Part shown: piece after piece, positions 45,695 to 56,561 of the stretch
How the letters are laid out: every line of letters begins with the position of its first letter
Numbering within the stretch: the stretch's first letter is position 1
DNA from: Leptobrachium leishanense
Lineage: Eukaryota; Chordata; Amphibia; Anura; Megophryidae
NCBI GenBank assembly: GCA_009667805.1
Contig: CM019075.1
Location: 20,457,615 to 20,521,614, forward strand
Direction: 5' to 3'
Length of the DNA: 64,000 nucleotides
Translations under genes and position numbers: made by a program
Notes under the pieces: model-generated
The model's database searches: none
Told to the model about the DNA's origin: nothing
What the model saw: only the letters and a program-made list of their open reading frames with translations

Positions 45695-45984
45695 TGTTAA
45701 TTTTGCGGTTTCTGTTCACCAAAGCACAAAATCTTTATTTATTATTTCCCCCTGCACATAGACATATATTACAGTTCAATTTATATTTTGTTTCAGAAGT
45801 AAACATAACGTTTATGCAATAAAAACTATCATTTGTGGTGTGTGCATATAAGACAGAATTGTGCTGACGCTGACTGCTTTTCTTTATCATATATACCTCA
45901 ACTGTTGTCCGAGTCACACGAAAAACAATCTGAATCTTTCATTAAGAAATAATCGGCCATTTTATTTCAAAATTCGCATCCAAA
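45695..45984. other. AT-rich non-repetitive DNA
   Basis: No exon or element recognised; one AATAAA-like context near 45818. Confidence 0.4.
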
Positions 45985-46057
45985 GCGTTCAATGACACTG
46001 CTGCAGCAAACTGAATTGCTGTGCTGCAGCAATTCAGCAGCTGCTGAGGTATTGAAT
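45985..46057. mobile_element. Foldback MITE 2 (related to 45281-45390)
   Basis: GCGTTCAATGACACTGCTGC at the left and CAGCTGCTGAGGTATTGAAT at the right form imperfect arms around CTGAATTGCTGTGCTGCAGC/AATTCAG. Its inverse begins ATTCAATACCTCAGCAGCTG, matching the first foldback. Confidence 0.65.
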
Positions 46058-46379
46058 GGGGCTCTGGCCACATATTGCATTCAAAGAATTCTGGTAATTG
46101 TAGGCAATGCGTATCTGGGGGGCGGGAAAAGAGTTGAGAACCCTGCTCTAATCTGACAAAATAATGGTCGATCCTGTTCGAGAGACGTTGGAATCCTGAC
46201 ATGCAATGGGAGACCCTTCTCCTAAGGGGCTTCTAATCGAGGAATAAAATGGAAGACCCAACCAGCTTCAAATCATATACAAGATATAATGTAACACACG
46301 GCAACAAGGTACTTTAATGCCAAAAATAAAAGGAAAGCTTGGCAACGGGAATACATTTGTGTCAAAATGTACCAGGGCG

Positions 46380-47220
46380 CTTCTCATCCATGCTCTTAGT
46401 GGAAGAACCGGCACCGGAATCTAAAAAGTTTCCTTGAAAACAAGGCTTCCATTATACAAGTCCTAACTCCAAGAAGCTCTGCATGTGGAATTGAACAGAA
46501 GCCCCTATAAAGAAGGATTGTGTAAAAGATCTCTGTGCCCCGACAGGGTAACATCTGCAAATGCCGCTGGACACCCAGGTTCTCCTCCTGTCTCCAGTGT
46601 CTTTCTCCAGGCCAGAGCCATAGCTTAAAGACGGGTACACGTAGAGAGAGCCTTGCTAGCGTCCCCCAGAAATAAGCCAAAGCTGTAGACCTAGAGCCTT
46701 TCGTTGGCACATGGAGCAGAAGATAGCTGCTACCCAAACCATGAGGTGTGACTTCAAGTAGGGTCAGAATAGAACTGCTTTATTCAGAGAACAAGCACGG
46801 ATATTTATGTGGTCAAACAGGGGTCATTTACATTCCGAAAATCACAACATCTTCTAGGGGGACCTAATCAGACTGACCAGATAATTGCACAGCATTTACC
46901 TTTAGGAAGGTGAAACACAATTAGATTAGGTAGACAGTTACATTAAACATTACTTAACATTTCTAAATTAGTCAAGACAATGGGTGATCGTGATTGACAA
47001 AGACAACAGATAATGAGGCAGTATTTCCATGACAACGATTATGTTTGAGGATCTGTTAATCAGATATTTACACCTTTCTGGGAGCATGTTTACTGGAAGG
47101 CTAATCTGATCAGCAGATAGTAACAGACAATGACATTCTTGCATAATTACAATTAGACCTACATTCTGCACACAAGAGAGGGCAATGGGCCAATATTGAT
47201 TAGGAGTCCTGCACCCTACA
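46380..47220 (-). mobile_element. LTR retroelement remnant, copy A (LTR plus leader)
   Basis: On the minus strand the LTR runs from TGTAGGGTGCAGG (47220) to GACCCTACT (46758), 463 bp, with an AATAAA 20 bp before the end. The leader (46757-46380) continues with CTCATGGTTTGGGTAGCAG, shared with 35860-35985. The start/end inverse TGTAGGGT and ACCCTACW is typical of LTR termini. No gag, pol or env sequence follows; a usual tRNA primer site was not identified. Confidence 0.6.
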
Positions 47221-48265
47221 AAATATGCATCCATGCCCATTCATCCAAAACCACTTGCGTCACAGATTGATAATCTCAAAATATAGTGTAAAGCCCTTTA
47301 CCGCAGGCAGCTGGTAGTACGACATTTTAATGGCAGAAGCCATAAGAGTTTCTACAATGAGAAAACTGTGTCGGATCCGAGACACTCTGTGCTGCTATTA
47401 TATTGGGATATTGATGCCAAGGAGCTTACAATCTAGAACGGTGCGGTGGTCCTAAAAAGAAGCAAAAGCAAAGAGAAATGGGAAAATTGCAGGTAATGGG
47501 TTGTTCCCATGATATTTAGGCTTAGTCACTTGGCGAGTAGAGAGGTCAGGACACAGAGGTGAAATAATAGAATATCATCAGCTACAGTGGAACAAACAGG
47601 TCACCGTTGAGTTTGTGGACTCGTTGTGGCCTGAATTTTTGTTTCCTCATCCTTCCGGATAATATCCATGGATATATATAGATATATATATATGTAACCT
47701 GCTTTAAAATTAAACTTCCATTGTATCGTGCAGTTATAATTGTGTTTTGGCAGTGAAAGAGCACTATTGCTGTATATAAAGATGAAATGTCTCCGGCACT
47801 GCAGAAAAAATACAATTTCCCAGCAGTAATTACAGAAAGACTTATAGTATTACATAGAGCTGAGAATTTTCACAGAAAAAATATGGATCTGAGCAATTCC
47901 CTCAGGGATACAGGTCTCAGCAGCGGAATATGGAACTTTGCTGGTAGAACGTTTTGCCCAGGTTTAGTAATACTTTACTCAACGAGGCAAATATTAAAAA
48001 GGGACCCACTGCGAATGAGGAGAACGTCAGCTGATGGCTGAGGTTACGGTGGAAAGGTCTTGTCCACGCAGTCTTATTTTTAAAAGAAGTTTGTGTTCTA
48101 TAGACAGGGCTCCAAAGTTTAAAATGTAACTCCTGCCAGAAGCCGTGTCAATAGGAGACCCAGGGAATGACACTTCCTGATCTCACTTTTAAAGGGTTCA
48201 ATGAAATTATGTGATATGGACCTGAAGACATTTCCAAGAGAAGCAGTCCATCTCAGATGTTAAGG
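47221..48265. other. Non-repetitive DNA, no gene seen
   Basis: GGAGCTTACAATCTAGA (about 47420) is an L2-tail companion motif. A short (TA)n lies near 47676-47692. No gene supported. Confidence 0.45.
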
Positions 48266-48970
48266 GGGTTATTCAAAGAGCACCAAATTGGCCACCAAAT
48301 TTAACCGAACGGTGAATTTCCCCCATACGGTGCCATTTCGTGGCATTTCGGCTATTCCAAAAGATGGTAATTCGCCAAATATTGGCAAATTACCACCAAA
48401 ATACAGTGACTTTTGGCGGCAGTGAAATTCCCCATAGAGAAGTAATGGTCAATCTATTACGAAACAACGAACAGCAGATAAATATCAGTGAAATGCCCTG
48501 CTGTTCGGTGCTTTCATTCAGCAGGTTTAATCATGTGGATGGAAAAAATCCCAGTTTTTATTCAACCGTTTATTCTTTTTATTTGCAGCAAAAAGTCTAA
48601 TTTTTTTCCAAAATTTTCTATTAATTTGTAATGATATTTTAAGCAAAATTTTCGACTCCAATATTTTTTTAAATGCCATTTTTTTCTGCAACAGACCTTT
48701 TTATTGCTAATTATAACACCTTACAGATTATTCCCAACCATTTTCATGTAGTATTTTGTTTAAAACCCTTTTTTTAAAAAAACAAAACAAAAAGGTGTTT
48801 TTTTAACCCCTGTTCGGCGTCCCTGGAAAAAGCTGCACAGCTCTAAGGGCGTGTGTACTTGCTAGTGTTGCAGCAGGAAGGGTGCAATCCCCTTACTCTC
48901 AGTCATCAAATTCTTGCGGTTTCCGAACCCCGGAATGTTCAGGGTCCCGAACATTCCGCAGCAAGGGTGA
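48266..48970. mobile_element. Partial relative of the 18-bp-TIR family, copy 3
   Basis: GGGTTATTCAAAGAGCACC (48266) matches the family TIR minus its first bases. GGCAGTGAAATTCCCCATAG and GAAGTAATGGTCAATCTATT correspond to parts of the 26700-26830 and 63290-63340 segments. CCTGTTCGG words follow near 48810. At 48930-48962 a hairpin CGGAATGTTC/GAACATTCCG lies at the far end. The right TIR is not found. Confidence 0.55.
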
Positions 48971-50451
48971 TCAACCAGCAATAATAAGAATATATACATG
49001 CGAACACACAGTGCGTGAAAAGTGCTGATTTCCAGTATATAGAACCCATACAACCTCAAGGTAAGATAAAGATTGTCTAAATTAACCCTTTAATTTCACG
49101 GTTTCTCACCTCACCATTCGATAATCCTTCCAATCAACACAAGAGTGCAAAAAAAAAAAAAATCGACAATCTGAATGTACGGATTTCCTACAAACCGACA
49201 CTCTGGAAAATATCACATTTTAAAGAGATGTAATGTGTACAGAGTATAAAGTAGGCAGACAAGTCACAATGAAGAGCTTCACGCGTGGATAACTCGGAGC
49301 AGAAGCCACTATAGAAAAGGGAATATCGAGTCTCTGTTCATTACCCCCGTCGAAGCCTGACGATTCCTCGTTAACAGCCGTGGGTTCATGTTTCCAAACA
49401 TCAGCGGAAATCGTATGATAATATATCACCCGCCGTTCACGCGATGTGAAACCGAGGGCATTGTGTTTGGTTAACGTTCGTGTGCGCAACCTGCACAGTA
49501 ATCTGAATTAATGTGACATCCTGCCGTGCAGTGGGGTGGTTCGGGTGAATGTTATGAAACACACAGTGTTAAGGCCCATCTGTACGAATTAGACCTTATC
49601 ACTGGAGCTGGGAGGATGACCTTATTGTGAATTAGCACTTTATCCAAAAAGCCGTAAGGCCTGAGTGACTCATCCTTTAATCTTGCATCCCGTAAAGAAG
49701 GAAAAAAAGTGTTTTTCCCTTCTCCAAATAGGATGTGTTTATATACATATGGACACACACACACAGCGAATAATGATATTACTTAAGGAAAGGTAGAGTG
49801 TCCTCAGTTTGCCCTTCACTGATTGTTCAATTATTTTTTTTATTCAGGTTAAGGTTACTCACCTTTTCTCCCTGGCCGCGTGCGGCTCCTCCTCCTCTTT
49901 GGCTCAGACTCCCAAACCCGGACGTCCCTGAGGCTTTTCTGCACTACCTAATAGTGTAGGAACTACAAAATGTCCAACAAAACAGGATTTGAGAACGTTA
50001 CGTACTCGGGTTCCGTAGCGCATGCACAGAATGGTGGATCGTCATGCGCAGAGCCGATCCATCGCAGCCTCTGAGACCGATCGTTCACAGAGATAGTGAT
50101 GTCGGCATGCTCTGTCCGTGCAGACATCACTACTGACCGGCAGCCAGGAAGCTGCTTGTGATGCTGGAGGAAACTCTTCCACTTCACCCAACTTTTTAAC
50201 CAGTTTGGCAGGGCTGGTGGGGGGGGGGAGGGAGACGCTCCTGGTTTGTGCTTCGAGCCATTGGGAAAAAGGATGTGAGATATGTAGGGGTAAGAGAAAT
50301 GGCGAACATGGGACCCTAACGTCATGTTGCAGGGCCCCACAAAGACGCTTCCGCAAAAGGTGCTTTACTATTACTGCGACTCACTCTGCTAAAAAACACA
50401 GTTCAAAATGTTCTCTTTCTTCCTACAGAGAAAAATGGTTGTATTTCACAT

Positions 50452-50453
<2 letters not shown>
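48971..50453. other. Non-repetitive DNA with one hairpin
   Basis: AGTGATGTC and GACATCACT face each other at 50095-50135, surrounded by ATGCGCA words. 49150-49560 looks like CpG-bearing regulatory-type DNA. No exon supported. Confidence 0.45.

Positions 50454-50492
<39 letters not shown>
50454..50492 (+). repeat. (CA)n microsatellite, about 19 units
   Basis: Uninterrupted AC repeat, likely length-polymorphic. Confidence 0.97.
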
Positions 50493-50494
<2 letters not shown>

Positions 50495-50559
50495 TGTAAT
50501 AAACGTGTCATTTAACAAATGCTGGTGTTCGTATGAGGGTTACTTTTAGGATCAATCCT

Positions 50560-50692
50560 AAACTGCAGATTTTGCTTCATTTTCTCGCCACTTTCAGGAG
50601 ACAGATTCTGCTCCTTCCTCCTTAGATGCTCATGTTTGTGGGAAAGAAATAAGGAGCAGAATCTGTTGCTTCAAAATGAAGCAAAAAAATTG
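50560..50692. mobile_element. Foldback with AGATTCTGCTCCTT arms
   Basis: TTTTGCTTCATTTT, then CAGATTCTGCTCCTT, pairs with AAGGAGCAGAATCTG, then AAAATGAAGCAAAA (about 50650-50690). MITE-like; no target duplication seen. Confidence 0.65.
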
Positions 50693-52289
50693 AGCCGAAT
50701 CTGTTGCAGAGGGCTAACGCTAAAAATAAACCAAACCCTAAAACAACAATACTAACCCTAACCCCCAGCATCACTTTTCTACCTTCCTGGCATCAGTAAA
50801 ATGAATGATGGTCGTATGGTGCCGAGTCTGATGGTCTTCCACCCACTAAGGTCCTAATGTTAGGGAACATTTTGAAATGGTGTCCTTTTTCACAGGGTCA
50901 AATCCCGCAATGGCCACGAGGTGACAACTTTGCCACAAGGCAAAGGCTATGGGGGGGGGACCCAGGGCTACCATCAGGGGGATGACAGTCCATGATATGA
51001 TCCAGGGGCCTGTGACTCCAGTCCATGACAAACCCCATGCAGCTCGTCTATGTGGTACAGATGTAATGGTTCATCCAAGTCAAACAGAACTTGCTCAACG
51101 GGATACCGGGAAACATCCCGGTGGGCTGGGGCATTTGGAGTCTGTAAGAGTAGTCTGACTCATTACTGAGGGAGCAAATAGTATGGTCTGCTCCAGGTAG
51201 AGGTGCAGACCAAGTACTAGCCCACCGGAGAAAATATTTTACCCCCTTTGTGGGCCACAAGGCATTTATCTCAACGCATGTCGAATAAGATCCATAGAAG
51301 AGGCAAAAGGTTTTATTTTTAATTAGTTCACGGACATTAGCAGCTGAGGGAAGGGGGGCCTCGACCGGTGGTCCAGTAGGGGGCCCCAAGATTTGTTATG
51401 GCAGCTTTGGGTGGGCCTGCGCCTGAGATAGGCAACTCTTCAGCATCGCTGTATCGTAGTTAATCCCGTAAATCAGTAGTAACAAATGTGTCAATTCTTC
51501 CCATTTCAGGCGAGTGTCTTGAGAGGGTCTTGGTGGCACAGAAAGGTCCAGCTTCGTTACTCTACTTTTTACGCGGGTGAAGTGGAAGCGCCGGAAATCG
51601 GAGCGAGCTGCACTCCATCACGGTTTCATTATTCCATTTAAAATAAGCGACAAGCTCTGGAAAGTCAGAGGTCGTTTGACATTTTTGTGATGCAGGACCT
51701 CTGGGAGTTAATCATTTTTCTTCCTGGCAAGTTTCCGTTTCTTTTGAATACAAATGTTTTTTTCTTCTTCCTTTTCTGCTGTGGGCAAGATTTATTTGAC
51801 AAAGTAGAGACTCCCCTGTGATGTGTCAGAGATTAATAATTAGGCTTTATCCGAGGAATAAAGAGCCTCAGCAGGTCACTAGCTGGAGCACCTGGAAGCT
51901 TGCGGGTCTCGGCACATTTCCTGCGTTACACAAATTATACAAGGTCTACGCACTGTACCTGTCATTCTCACAGCCGCACCTGCTGCGTCCAAACACGGAT
52001 CATGCTGACATTTCTATCGCGTCTGGGATCCCATGTTTTAGCAGCTGAAACATTAGTTAAAAGCGACAGTCATCTGTTAAATCCACTGGTGACGGAGGGC
52101 AAACCAACGCACAGCTCCTACCATGGATAGGACGGACAGAAGACCCTGTGCTGCAGACAGAGCGTCTTGGGTATCTCCTGTGAGAAAAATCCATCTTCTA
52201 GTTACCAACCTTTAATAAGGAAACCAATGGGATATTTAAAAGCTTTGCAAACGATTAACTAAAAGTAAATGTGTAAAGCTACAAATAAA
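50693..52289. other. Mostly non-repetitive DNA, no gene seen
   Basis: TACTAACCCTAACCCCC (about 50750) is a short telomere-like patch. 51560-52090 is CpG-bearing and TAAT-rich. The minus-strand frame of 113 codons at 51048-51389 shows no recognisable family. Confidence 0.45.
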
Positions 52290-53516
52290 TATCCACAGCC
52301 CCGCCGCTACCCGGCCCGTCCCTCCACAGCCCCGCCGCTACCCGGCCCGTCCCTCCACAGCCCCGCTGCTACCCGGCCCGTCCCTCCACAGCCCCGCCGC
52401 TACCCGGCCCGTCCCTCCACAGCCCCGCCGCTACCCGGCCCGTCCCTCCACAGCCCCGCCGCTACCCGGCCCGTCCCTTCACAGCTCCGCCGCTACCCGG
52501 CCCCGTCCCTCCACAGCTCCGCCGCTACCCGGCCCGTCCCTTCACAGCTCCGCCGCTACCCGGCCCCGTCCCTCCACAGCCCCGCCGCTACCCGGCCCCG
52601 CCCCTCCACAGCCCCGCCGCTACCCGGCCCCGTCCCTCCACAGCCCCGCCGCTACCCGGCCCCGTCCCTCCACAGCCCCGCCGCTACCCGGCCCCGTCCC
52701 TTCACAGCCCCGCCGCTACCCGGCCCCGTCCCTCCAAAGCCCCGCCGCTACCCGGCCCCGTCCCTCCACAGCCCCGCCGCTACCCGGCCCGTCCCTCCAC
52801 AGCCCCGCCGCTACCCGGCCTGTCCCTTCACAGCTCTGCCGCTACCCGGCCCCGTCCCTCCACAGCCCCGCCGCTACCCGGCCCGTCCCTCCACAGCCCC
52901 GCCGCTACCCGGCCCCGTCCCTTCACAGCCCCGCCGCTACCCGGCCCCGTCCCTCCAAAGCCCCGCCGCTACCCGGCCCCGTCCCTCACAGCCCCGCCGC
53001 TACCCGGCCCGTCCCTCCACAGCCCCGCCGCTACCCGGCCTGTCCCTTCACAGCTCTGCCGCTACCCGGCCCTGTCCCTTCACAGCTCCGCCGCTACCCG
53101 GCCCCGTCCCTTCACAGCTCCGCCGCTACCCGGCCCCGTCCCTTCACAGCTCCGCCGCTACCCGGCCCCGTCCCTTCACAGCTCCGCCGCTACCCGGCCC
53201 CGTCCCTTCACAGCTCCGCTGCTACCCATCCCTACACAACTCCGCCGCTTCCCGGTCCCGTCCCTTCACAACTCCGCCGCTACCCGGCCCCGTCCCTTCA
53301 CAACTCCGCCGCTACCCGGCCCCGTCCCTTCACAACTCCGCCGCTACCCGGCCCTGTCCCTTCACAGCTCCGCCACTACCCGGCCCCGTCCCTTCACAGC
53401 TCCGCCGCTACCCGGCCCCGTCCCTTCACAGCTCCGCCGCTACCCGGCCCCGTCCCTTCACAGCTCCGCCGCTACCCGGCCCCGTCCCTTCACAGCTCCG
53501 CCGCTACCCGGCTACA
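52290..53516 (+). repeat. 31/32-bp GC-rich minisatellite, about 38 copies
   Basis: Unit CCGCCGCTACCCGGCCCCGT, then CCCTCCACAGC; the CCCGT/CCCCGT choice makes 31 or 32 bp. The left half has CCTCCACAGCCCC, the right half CTTCACAGCTCC, again sorted spatially. A 430-codon Pro/Ala/Arg/Ser-rich frame runs through because no unit carries a stop; it has no start context or splice site and is treated as an artefact. Confidence 0.97.
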
Positions 53517-54479
53517 CCTCTCATCCTCATTGTGTCGGACAACTCTTCTTACCACCATTGAGCCTATACCCCATTTCCTTCACTGCCATACTTACCATGT
53601 TCTAATCCATTCAAGTCCCTTTGTGCCTCTGTCCCATCCAGCTCACCCCAACAACACCTCTGCTTGACTCCTTCATCCCTATTGTTAATCTACTGCTTCA
53701 ACCTCACCGCCGCCATGCTTCATGTCATTCTTTTCACCTTTATGCAAAGGTCTCAACCCCTCATTCCACATTGTGCCTCTGTTGGAAGCCTTGAACCAGT
53801 TTTGGAAAAAAAATTGCAAGGGCCTGACCTGATTATGGAGCTGTAGCTCCATCAGGCCCTTTGTTGATCCAGGGCTGGCCTCCAATACAAGAGAAACACT
53901 TAGAATAGGCCGTCGTCAGTGATCCGATACGCACTGCCCACGTTTGCTTGCTGCTGATCCAGAAAATGGTGCCATTCTAGAGGTGACATCCTGTTGTGTG
54001 ACATTTAACGCTAGGCGTGCGTTCATTCCGTCGCAGAGGGTGGAGCCACAATACCCGGAGACATGAAATTAAAAAAAGGGATACCCGCCCCGGTCCCTGT
54101 AACAATAGCGAGATTACGGCTGTAAATCCTAAAAGAGGTGAATGATTACTCTAATTAAAACGTAATAAAAAGCGAACGCTGAGCACTGCATTAAATGTTA
54201 TAAGGAAAAAACCACAGTTTACATTGAACTGACATTTAAATGTCGACATAAAAATGTTGTGGCAAATTATATCGAGGCTATAACTTCTCTGTGATAAGAA
54301 TAATACCACGGTGTCCTCGTAGCGCTGTTAAACCTTCAATCTACCCCTAATCCTCAAGGTGTAATTCCAGCTGACGCCGCGCTCATCGACCCTGTAATGA
54401 TGCCGCGCTCCATGACTGCGCGTTGCCTACATACCTGTTGGCTTTTAACGTTATTATGACAGCTTCGTTTTGAAGAGGT
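53517..54479. other. Non-repetitive DNA with one hairpin
   Basis: AAGGGCCTGA...TGGAGC and GCTCCATCAGGCCCTTT pair at 53816-53862. 54050-54470 is CpG-bearing and AATTA-rich. No gene supported. Confidence 0.45.
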
Positions 54480-54745
54480 TGTCACGAACCTCCGAATTGC
54501 ACCGGACGGAGAATTTCCCTGTTGTGTGTTATTTCAGGGCTATTCGTCTATTCACTAAGAGGTCAATTCACCAAATACAGGAGAATTGACAGCAAAATAC
54601 TGCGGAATTCGGCTGCACCGAAATTGATAGAATGCTGAACAGCACCAAAATTCTGGCTAAATGCCCCGATTTTTGGTTTTTCAATGCGACACGTTTAAAG
54701 AGGTGAATCCCATAGGTTTCCTTTTTTTTATTGCGCAAAAGCATA
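54480..54745. mobile_element. Partial relative of the 18-bp-TIR family, copy 4
   Basis: Contains CACTAAGAGGTCAATTC, ATTGACAGCAAAATAC and GAATCCCATAGGTTTCC, which are the family landmarks found near 29435 and 63355. Both TIRs are lost. Confidence 0.5.
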
Positions 54746-54856
54746 AGTAACAGTACATTTATGCCATTATTTCGTTAAAGGAAGCAGAAGAAAAAAAATA
54801 CAGGCGTAGTTCGGGGCAGTACCGCAAAACAGACAATAATACACACATAAACGAAT

Positions 54857-54975
54857 TTATTTATTTATTTATAAAGAAGTTTACCAGGAAGGATACATTG
54901 AGATTTCTCTCGTTTTCAAGTATGTCCTGGGTTCAAGAAACATTGAATTGTTACAGAAATACAACGTTACAGTTA
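54857..54975 (-). mobile_element. CR1/L2/Rex1-group LINE 3' end, strongly truncated
   Basis: TTTATTTATTTATAAAG then ACCAGGAAGGATACATTGAG and TTTTCAAGTATGTCCTGGG match 18121-18200, the 3' end of the LINE in the 37-bp array, in the same orientation with the same A/T-rich tail. Confidence 0.8.
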
Positions 54976-55200
54976 CAAGTAGTTAAACAGCGCCAACAGA
55001 TTCCGTAGCGCTTTACAATGTGGAAGCACAAACAGCAGACTTACATGATACAAGGTAACTGAAACAAATGGGAGCAGATGGAAGGTGAAACTGGTGGTCA
55101 GAAGAATATCGTGGGGATTGCATGGGAAGGACTAGAAGTTTGGGCTTAGTAAGAGTAATTAGCCAGAGAAGTGGAGACAGCTGGAAAGGAGAGCTGAAAT
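54976..55200 (-). mobile_element. L2-type 3'-tail and adjoining sequence
   Basis: CAGCGCCAACAGATTCCGTA, then GCGCTTTACAAT, is the minus-orientation L2-group tail; the following GGAAGCACAAACAGCAGAC-type stretch resembles the region after such tails. End approximate. Confidence 0.6.
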
Positions 55201-55947
55201 TAGGGACCGGCCCTTTGTGGGCTGGTGGGTTGAAGCAGCAGAGGGAAGAGATGGAGTGGAGTCTGATTATGCTGTTGAAATAGAATGAGGTTAGTGACAA
55301 TGCACAGATAGTCACTATTTACAACTTGTTGGGGGATAAATGATAATAAAAAGAACAATAAGTCACATAAGTATGAGCAACACACATATAATTAGGCAAA
55401 AAAACTGAAAAAGAGGGTAAGAGAAAAAAAAAAGGGGGGGAACGCAACAACTGTAATAGCGACCTGAAACAGGAAATAGAGCAGTCGGGTCAATGAGGCG
55501 AACACTCCCAACAGTGTGACCCCAAATCAGGTGGGCAGTAGAGGCTAGGGCCCAAACACAGGTCACAAGGTCACAAACGTGGGGGGGGGGGTTTGGAGGA
55601 GGGAAAACCACCAATAAACAGAAGTGTAGCAGATAAAGGTGGAAGGGGTAGAGTACTTTTAAGGACAAGAGAGAAGGAGGGGGGGGGCAAACAGGTGAAT
55701 CCCATAGGTTTCAGTGTAATAAACAGAATACATTATAGCTTTAACTTTTCTTTTAAAGACCACTCCTCTTAATTTTTTGTACAGTTTTTATAGAGCACAT
55801 TTTTTTTATGACATTGTTTTGTTTTTTTCTTAGGACTTTATTTTGTAACAGACCTTTTTATTCTTTATTTTTACAGCGCAGCACATACTGGGGGGGGGGG
55901 GGCAGCGCAGCCGCAGCATGAGACATGCTGCCCAAAGACATTCCGAT
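55201..55947. other. Low-complexity and transposon-edge DNA
   Basis: Purine-rich 55400-55440 and 55640-55690 and G runs at 55578 and 55888. CAGGTGAATCCCATAGGTTT (about 55693) is another landmark of the 18-bp-TIR family, so a further fragment lies at about 55690-55870. No gene. Confidence 0.45.
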
Positions 55948-56561
55948 GTTCTGTCTTCTAGTGATGATGGTCAGATAATGCCTCCAATGATCAAAGCATG
56001 CGCGGGTGTGATGTAACGCCAGAATATAAGAAAAAAAGTCTTATAGAGTCAGGTGACTTCCGATCAGAAACGGAAACGACACTTCGGAGAAATCCGAAAA
56101 CGGAAGTGACATACGAAAAGAATTTCTTTTTGCCATATATGGTGAACGCCGAGTAATCGAATCGACCAATGAGAGGACTTTGTGGACTATTTAAATACGA
56201 AACGAAGGAAGGGAAGGTTTATATTATTTCATGCTTTTATCTTTTATGTTATTTTATCGCCTTTGATAAAGTCTCAGGACGAAACGCGTTGGGCATTTTT
56301 ACTTTAATAAATTTACTATTCATTTATATATCTTCCTCAATCAATTATTCACCTACATAAAGCTTTTTGAAAAAGTTTTCTGAAGATTCTCGATCTCCAC
56401 ACTTTCTACTTGGGCTCATCCCACCCAGAACCAACAAGGATTTCCAGCTTCTCTACCTATTCATCTGTGATGTAACGCCAGATCAGCTGGCATCGAGTCA
56501 CAACCGCGCATGCGCAGATCGTTGGAGGCATTATCTGACCACCGGCACTATTCGACAGAAC
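55948..56561. mobile_element. Foldback element with about 68-bp arms, split by a 442-bp insert
   Basis: GTTCTGTCTTC...GATAATGCCTCCAATGATC (55948-56015) pairs with GATCGTTGGAGGCATTATC...GACAGAAC (56510-56561). GCATGCGC occurs in both arms. The element without its insert would be about 155 bp. Confidence 0.75.
56024..56465. mobile_element. 442-bp insertion with perfect 17-bp target duplication
   Basis: TGTGATGTAACGCCAGA lies at 56007-56023 and 56466-56482 without mismatch. The insert has no poly(A) tail in a convincing orientation, but a 17-bp duplication points to target-primed insertion. It contains GGACGAAACGCGTTGGGC (about 56278), a motif I associate with an abundant amphibian/fish interspersed repeat, and a 55-70 codon frame without recognisable similarity. 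Confidence 0.75.

Noticed and set aside
51048..51389. Minus-strand 113-codon frame
   Set aside because: Composition looks protein-like in places but no domain is recognised and the surrounding DNA has transposon-like words.
52269..53561. 430-codon Pro/Ala/Ser/Arg-rich frame
   Set aside because: Coextensive with the 31/32-bp minisatellite; no unique N-terminal domain, start context or exon boundary.
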